A stretch of 64,000 nucleotides of DNA from Calamus simplicifolius. Lineage: Eukaryota > Streptophyta > Magnoliopsida > Arecales > Arecaceae. A model generated the notes under the pieces. The model was not told the DNA's origin. It made no database searches and was given only the letters and a program-made list of their open reading frames with translations. Of the stretch, positions 58,704-64,000 are shown piece by piece. The DNA is taken from the NCBI GenBank assembly GCA_900491605.1, contig UESW01001522.1:181228-245227 (forward strand). The letters are read 5' to 3'. The position numbers and the translations under genes were made by a program. How positions within the stretch are numbered: the first letter of the stretch is position 1; every line of letters starts with the position of its first letter.

Positions 58704-60941
58704 TTAAAGGTCATCCGGGGCCGGGACATCATCCTCAGGAATGTCATCAGGCTTCAGTCCCTCAATATCCTCTAAGTCGTAGAGTTCCTGAATTTTATCC
58801 TTGCAGTCTTGAAAGCCGGCGTCATAAGCAAGCGCCGCTGACTCGGCCACCTCCTTGTCGAAGGCTTTGGACTTTTTAAAATCTTCTACGGCCTCGGCAA
58901 CTCTTTTTTCAGCCTCGAGAGCTCTTTTCTGGACTCAATGGCCCCCCTCTGGGCCTCTCACTGCCGCCTCCAGATCTACAATTCTGGCGACACACTGGCG
59001 GGTGGCTTCTTTGGCCGCATCCGTCTCAATGTAGGCTGAACTTAATTGGGTTTTTAAAACACACACCTCCAGTTCTGCCACCTTCAGCTTCTCTTCGGCT
59101 GCCCCTTGCTTCTCCTCGGCAACTTTCTGTTTTTCCTCAGCCATCTGAGCATTATCCAGCTCATTGGCTGTGCGGCGCTGGGCAACTTCAAGCGCATATT
59201 CAGCCTTCTCGGCTCTCAGCCGGACGACATCGATTTCACCCTTTAGGGTGGCCCGAGTATCCTCCAGAGCCATCTCCTCCTTTTCTGCCTTGACTTGGAG
59301 GGACACCATCTCCTCCCGCGCTTGGTCGATAGCGGTGTCGCTCAAGGTCCAGAGGTTCTTCAGGGCAACTAGAGAATTCAATGCCTGAAGGAAATGTCAA
59401 GGTGAGAAAGCTAAAAAAAAAGAGAGAGAAAAGAGATGATAATTGAGCAGAAGCTCACCCAGAGATGCGCCACTAATGCTTCGCGGAAGAAGGTGACTCT
59501 CCCCTGACTTCGGAGAAACTCTTGTACCTCAACCACCGTGGCTTCCTCCAAGGTCCATTCAGCCCAGCGGCTGTGATTTGCTAACAGCGATTGGAAGGAG
59601 GGATCGACGCCCCTCTCTTCCCTTGGCGTTGGGCCTACAGAGGCAGATTCCGCCTCTGAACCTGCCGCCTCCGACCCCTTGACTGGTGGAGGCGCTTCAG
59701 CTGCTGCCCCCATGGGGGGCAGGATAACTGCTGGAATCGTCACTACTGCCGCTGAAACTTATTCCGCCTCTACGGCTTTGGGCAAGGGCGACGGCGCCCT
59801 TGCAATCCTCTCAGGAGAAGGGTCGAGCAGAATAACCGGAGGAGCCGAAGCTGAGGATCTTCCCTCTAGTTGACTCCGTTCTACCTTCTTGCCGGTCTCG
59901 GCCCTTGCCACTTCTGTCATGACGGGCTCGTCGCCTTGGGCCCTGGCCGCCTCGCATGTGTGCGAGGGTTTTGCAGTTCTGGCCCCCTTGGCCTCGACCT
60001 CACCAGCGTCGGCCCTTTTAGGGCCGCTCTTGTTCAAAACCTTTGCACGCAGGGGCTTCACGACTTCAGCCCCTCCAGTGTCGGCCCTCTCTGCATCTGC
60101 CCTCCTCGAGACTTTAGCAATGGCCCTTCTTTGGGCAGGGGGCACGTCCCCTGCAACCTTCCTCTTCCTGGTGGCCGCTTGCTTGAGCTCATGAAGCGAC
60201 GACGCCATCCCTATACAGGCGGAGGATAGTTAAAAAAAAAAAAAAGAAGAGCAAAGGGGGAAGAAGAGAAGCGAGTGATCAAGTGCTCACCCCTCGGGGG
60301 AAGTAAACCGGCAAGACGAAGGTTCTCCTCGGATAAAAGCATATTACACCGAGGGATGTCGGCAGTTAGAAGCTGCCCAAATGCCATCCGATCTCGTGGA
60401 AGGATGGAGGGATCCCTATTAGCATCAATATTGGGTATCCCCCAGCTTCCACGAACCCCACCAATATCAGCAAAGAAGAATTTGTCCTTCCACCCTTTGA
60501 CGGAAGTAGGAAGGCACAATTTGAGGATCCTATTAGACCTAGGGTAAAGGACCACCAACCTGATTGCTTGCGAAGGGTGTAAAAGCTGCGGAATAAAGAG
60601 ATACTGGCCTCAATGCCTTGCAAGTGGCAGAGTATCAGAAAACCAACGATGGTCCGGATTGAGTTGGGAACTAACTGGGAGGGAGTCAAAGAGCATCGGT
60701 CCAGGAGATTGAGAATAAAAGGGTGGATAGGCAACCGAAGCCCGGCCTTAAAAAAGGCTCCGTACAAAGCAACCCTTCCGGAACGGGAGGAAGTTACCCT
60801 GTCATTGGGGGCAGGGTGGAACAAATGAAGGTCCGATGGGAAGCTACACTTAGCTTTTAGGTTTACTATGTCTTGAGCAGACATAGTGGAAGCAGTCCCC
60901 TCGGGGGATTCCTTGACGACCCTGGAAGGACTGGCAGCCAT
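58704..60941 (-). pseudogene. Antisense gene of the Tat-like element (Transposase_28-like plus coiled coil)
   Basis: Three exons on the minus strand: 60941-60291, 60210-59459 and 59384-58704, with GT-AG introns that keep the frame (LLPPRG joins MASSL; VAHLW joins ALNSL). Exon 1 starts MAASPSRVV and has HLFHPAPNDRVTSS, ALYGAFFKAGLRLPIHPFI, LTPSQLVPNSIRTIVGFLIL and, after a frame change near 60560, SVKGWKDKFFFADIG: the 'putative gypsy type transposon' domain (PF04195). Exon 2 is Ala/Arg rich with a stop near 59748. Exon 3 is a long coiled coil (AEEKQKVAEEKQGAAEEKLK), then after a frame change near 58935 an acidic tail ending YDLEDIEGLKPDDIPEDDV. Such antisense ORFs are known from plant Tat elements; function is unknown. 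Confidence 0.75.
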
Positions 60942-61555
60942 CGAATGGCTCCGAACGGAAATCCGCCCACCAGTCGGACGACTCCCGGTTAGGGGACGAC
61001 GGACCGGCCGCTGCTCAGGTGAAGAACGGTTAGAGGAAGGGGTAGACCATTGGCTTGGTAAGGAATCGGAAGTCTGAGAAGGGTTGTGGGAACCCCCAGG
61101 AACCAGAGATGGAGCAGGAAGGTGATGAAACCATAGGAACTAACCTGGAAAACTCGAGCCAAAAATAGAGCACGGGGAGAGAATGAACGCGGGAGACAAA
61201 TGGACGCTTGCGGACTCGAAAGGGGGCAGTAGCGTAAGAAATGGGGAGGATGGGAAGATAAGGGCGATTTTCCCTCATAACGCCATTTCAGATCACCCCA
61301 CAATCGTTCGATCTGACCACGCGTCCATCTTCAATTGGGAGGCGTTTCGACGGCCTGCCAACGCAAAAAACTTGAAAAGACCACCGATAAAAAGGGAGGC
61401 ATTAGCTTTATCACAATGATACCGCTCACCTTTTCGTAACGCTGCCCGAGGGAAATCCTCTCTAATCCCAACAAAGGCAAAATAATGACGCGAAAATCGG
61501 CCGCCTAGAGGATATTAACACCCCTTTCGTAGGTAAGTGAACGCTCACCCATCTC
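60942..61555. other. Region upstream of the antisense gene
   Basis: It lies between the antisense start codon and the purine tract and should hold the promoter of the antisense gene. Short open frames exist on both strands but none shows family motifs. Confidence 0.45.
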
Positions 61556-61572
61556 AGGGGCGGGGGGGCATC
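61556..61572 (+). other. Polypurine tract of the Tat-like element
   Basis: AGGGGCGGGGGGGCATC abuts the 3' LTR start at 61573. Confidence 0.75.
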
Positions 61573-62517
61573 TGATACGGCTGGCCACTTCTTCTGGGTG
61601 GTATTATCTTTTGCACGGTTTTTGAAAGCAATGATGTGATAGCAAAACCCCTTTCGCGGGGCCTTCAGCGTCGGCCACCATCGTCGGCCCAGCGCTGACC
61701 TTGGCTCCGGCCTCCAGCGTCGGCCTTCAGCGCCGGTCTCCAGCTCCGGCCCCAGCGCTGACTTTGGCTCCGGCCTCCAGCGTCGGCCACCAGCGATGGC
61801 TCCCAGTGTCGACCTTCGGCATCGGCCCCCAGCGCTGAGACTGGCGCCGCCCTCCAGCGTCAGCTTCCAGCGCCGGTCTCCAGCTCCGGCCCCAGCGCTG
61901 ACTTTGGCTCCGGCCTCCAGCGTCGGCCACCAGCGATGGCCCCCAGTGTCGACCTTCGGCGTCGGCCCCCAGCGCTGAGACTGGCGCCGCCCTCCAGCGT
62001 CAGCTTCCAGCGCCGGTCTCCAGCTCCGACTCCCAGCGTCGGCCTTCAGTATCTTTCACATGCACAATGACCAGTCTCATACAACGGATCCCGTGATCTA
62101 AGGTCTACTGCCGAGCACCTCGCTCGCCGAAATCACGGGCAAGTGTTAGCTCGATCGGCGGTTACCGCTATAAGCGGCCCTTATCCAGCAACAGCCCAAC
62201 GACTTGCCGTTCGATGAAACATCACAACAGGGAAGATTCGACGGTTCCAATAGAACGAGGTAAACGGGATCCCAGGCAGGTATAAAAAGAGGACCCGAGC
62301 TCCATGCGAGGGGGACTCTCTCTGGCTTCCTCTTTAAAAATTTCACTTAGACAATCTCTCTGTTCCACGACTCGCTGACTTGAGCGTCGGAGGGTCCCCG
62401 CCGGAAATACCGGCCCGGGACTTTTTTGCAGGCTCTAGAAGGAAAGACGGTGACTTTTCTATGCTCACCACAATCCTAGCCCATTCGACGTTCATCACAA
62501 GTGAGTTGGCGGCAACA
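61573..62517 (+). repeat. 3' LTR of the Tat-like element
   Basis: It matches 55019-55964 closely, begins TGATACGGCTGG and ends GGCAACA. The TATA box is at 62281-62288. Confidence 0.92.
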
Positions 62518-62740
62518 GTTTCTTAACGGTTTATCAACCAAGGAGTAATGGTCCGTAACCCTTGCATTTGTTTTCTTGCTGAGAATAGTCTAATTGTTAC
62601 TCGGGCTACTGGTAGAGGCCTTGAACTAAGAGATACTTGGCAAAAGGTTAACTTAGAAGTCCCATGTCCATTCCAGTGGTAGTGCAATCTCAAATCGCCG
62701 TCAACCATTGTGCTGATTGCTTAGCGTGGGGTCAAAAGTA
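62518..62740 (+). pseudogene. LINE reverse transcriptase remnant, right part
   Basis: This continues the LINE at 54795. The frame reads FLTVYQPRSNGP, then in another frame ICFLAENSLIVTRATGRGLE and LRDTWQKVNLE. That corresponds to THLLFADDSLIVxRAT...LRDTLxxYxxxxGQxVNxEKS, where the catalytic FADD has decayed to LAEN. Confidence 0.65.
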
Positions 62741-63045
62741 AAGTAATTCTACAATCAGGTTGGGTGATTTTATTAACTACTCTTCCTGCCGAGTGAATGA
62801 TGGCAATGCTTTTTAGAGGCTGTGGAGAGGTTGTGGAGAGCTCAGGAGATATTGAAATGGGTCAAGGTTATCGTGCAGATTCCTTCTTAGCTCATCGTGG
62901 CCTCACGTTTAATTCTTTGGATGATGACCTTTCTGAGTGGAGGAAGACATTAATCATGGTGGCCTTGCCAAAAAAATACAAACATGGCATATTCTCAGAA
63001 GTTTAACTTGAATCAAGTTTTTTCAGATAAGGGAGCATGGATCTG
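62741..63045. other. Unassigned DNA after the LINE remnant
   Basis: A 69-codon plus-strand frame (62797-63006) shows no domain I know. It may be more decayed LINE sequence. Confidence 0.35.
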
Positions 63046-63048
63046 TTA

Positions 63049-63413
63049 GGACCCTTTTGGCAGTCGTTTTGAATTAATTTTTTATTTTTAAAAATAAAAA
63101 AAATTAATCTATAGCATAAAAAATATGTTTGATTAACTTATTTTTAAAATATTTTTTTAAATGATCATAAATATCTAAATAAAACTAAAAAAATATTTTT
63201 TCATATTTTATCCTTCCTTTCTCAAAACGCTCGAAACTTTCAGATTCACCTTCTTCCTTTTCCGAGCGACTGTTGTTTTCCTTCGAAAAATAATTTAAAA
63301 AATATCAACCAAACGTATTCTTAAATACTAAAAATCAATAAAATATAACTCATGTTTTTAGATACAATCTATATTTTTAAAAATAATTTTTGAATCACAA
63401 ACCAAACAAAGCC
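63049..63413. mobile_element. MITE with TTA target duplication
   Basis: TTA flanks at 63046-63048 and 63414-63416. The ends are imperfect inverted repeats (GGACCCTTTTGGCAG against GGCTTTGTTTGGTTTG). The interior is AT rich without coding sequence. Size and target fit a Tourist-like (PIF/Harbinger) MITE of a different family from the one at 53607. Confidence 0.65.
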
Positions 63414-63730
63414 TTACCTTCACCATAATATTGACTCGTAATCAAGAAGCATTATTTTTTATAATGATTGGCTAATGAGTAGAAATAAGAGAGTTTTCGA
63501 GTTAAGCACGGCATTGCACATGAAATTGCCTGCTAAAGAATTTATTCACGGAACATCTAATGACATTCCAATGATGCCTCAAGGCTTTTGGGGACGCCTA
63601 TAATCTTGTTGGCTTGTTTCCTTTTTTTTTTCTTTTTTTTTAAAAAAAAAATCTTCAATCCATCTCACATAGAATGTTTTGAAGGAAAAAACAAATTTAC
63701 TATACTTTATGGATAAAAAATTTTTACAAC

Positions 63731-64000
63731 TCAACTCATCTAAGCCTTTTTCCAATTACATAAGGTCAGCTATATGAATCTGCTTCCTCCACTCTACTCT
63801 ATTGAGGATCAAGTCAATATTTAAATTACAAATAATTATATTTTTTAAAATTATTTTTATTCATATTAGTTTAGGTCTACCTCTACCTCTATTCTTATCA
63901 TGAATTGTTAAAAGATCACTCTTTCTAATTGGAACATCTAAAGTTCTAAAAATATTTTTCTGCATTTGATTGCAAATAATTTTGTATTAAAAAATTAATT
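63731..64000 (-). pseudogene. RTE-type LINE 3' remnant, cut by the window end
   Basis: The plus strand reads CTCAACTCATCTAAGCC, CATAAGGTCAGCTATATGAA, TCTGCTTCCTCCACT and later AGGTCTACCTCTACCTCT, a decayed copy of the RTE 3' region. It continues past the window. Confidence 0.65.

Larger units (their letters stand above)
55019..62517 (+). mobile_element. Pol-less Ty3/gypsy (Tat-like) element with antisense gene
   Basis: LTRs (945-946 bp) both begin TGATACGG and end GGCGGCAACA. GTTTC flanks the element at 55014-55018 and 62518-62522. After the left LTR comes TGGCGCGCCAGGTAGGGG, a primer region known from Tat-type elements such as RIRE2, then a sense gag, a tandem array, an antisense gene and a purine tract. 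I find no protease, RT, RNase H or integrase motif on either strand. Five differences in about 150 compared LTR bases suggest moderate age. It must depend on proteins of another element. Confidence 0.9.

Overview
This is plant nuclear DNA. It holds two split or intron-containing plant genes, several kinds of plant retrotransposon, and PIF/Harbinger DNA transposons with their miniature derivatives (MITEs). GC-rich first coding exons next to AT-rich intergenic DNA suggest a monocot, possibly a palm; that is inference from style, not from a marker. Only two genes look intact: a sorting nexin 2-like gene (SNX2; PX plus Vps5/BAR, five coding exons, about 33.1-40.4 kb, + strand) and a single-exon PRA1-family gene (51.8-52.5 kb, - strand). 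Almost everything else with coding character is mobile or decayed.

Layout. 1-19.6 kb is a nest. A fragment of an alanyl-tRNA synthetase (AlaRS) pseudogene (1-22 and 19418-19640) is split by a chromodomain-type Ty3/gypsy element (23-19417, - strand, target duplication AACCC). That element's 5' LTR is in turn split by a Ty1/copia element (9074-18641, - strand, target duplication CCGGC). 21.6-26.4 kb is a decayed PIF/Harbinger transposon with a Myb/SANT-like ORF1, a DDE transposase, and a further exon resembling an RNase H1 N-terminal / caulimovirus-VI domain. 26.39-27.33 kb is a MITE-like element holding a 5'-truncated LINE RNase H fragment. 27.34-27.96 kb is a GC-rich island between inverted repeats. 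28.4-32.3 kb is a diverged tandem array of about 400-540 bp units, interrupted by an internally deleted LTR relic (29838-32122).

32.9-41 kb is the SNX2-like gene. 41.9-44.6 kb holds two LINE remnants, one with RT and RNase H pieces and one RTE-type. 44.6-51.7 kb has no gene I can support. 51.8-53.3 kb is the PRA1 gene with a TRIM (short LTR element) just upstream. 53.6-53.95 kb is a MITE sharing its terminus with the Harbinger element 27 kb away. 54.8-62.7 kb is a LINE reverse transcriptase split by a pol-less Ty3/gypsy element (55019-62517, target duplication GTTTC). 63.05-63.41 kb is another MITE, and the window ends in an RTE remnant.

The most interesting unit is 55019-62517. It has two LTRs, a PBS, a PPT and a sense gag, but no recognisable pol. 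Where pol would begin there is a 1.1-kb tandem array built from a motif also present in the LTRs. Downstream, on the opposite strand, lies a three-exon gene: a domain of the 'putative gypsy type transposon' (Transposase_28) kind, a coiled coil, and an acidic C-terminal tail. Both of its introns have GT-AG ends and keep the reading frame. All calls come from reading the sequence by eye; no database search was run.
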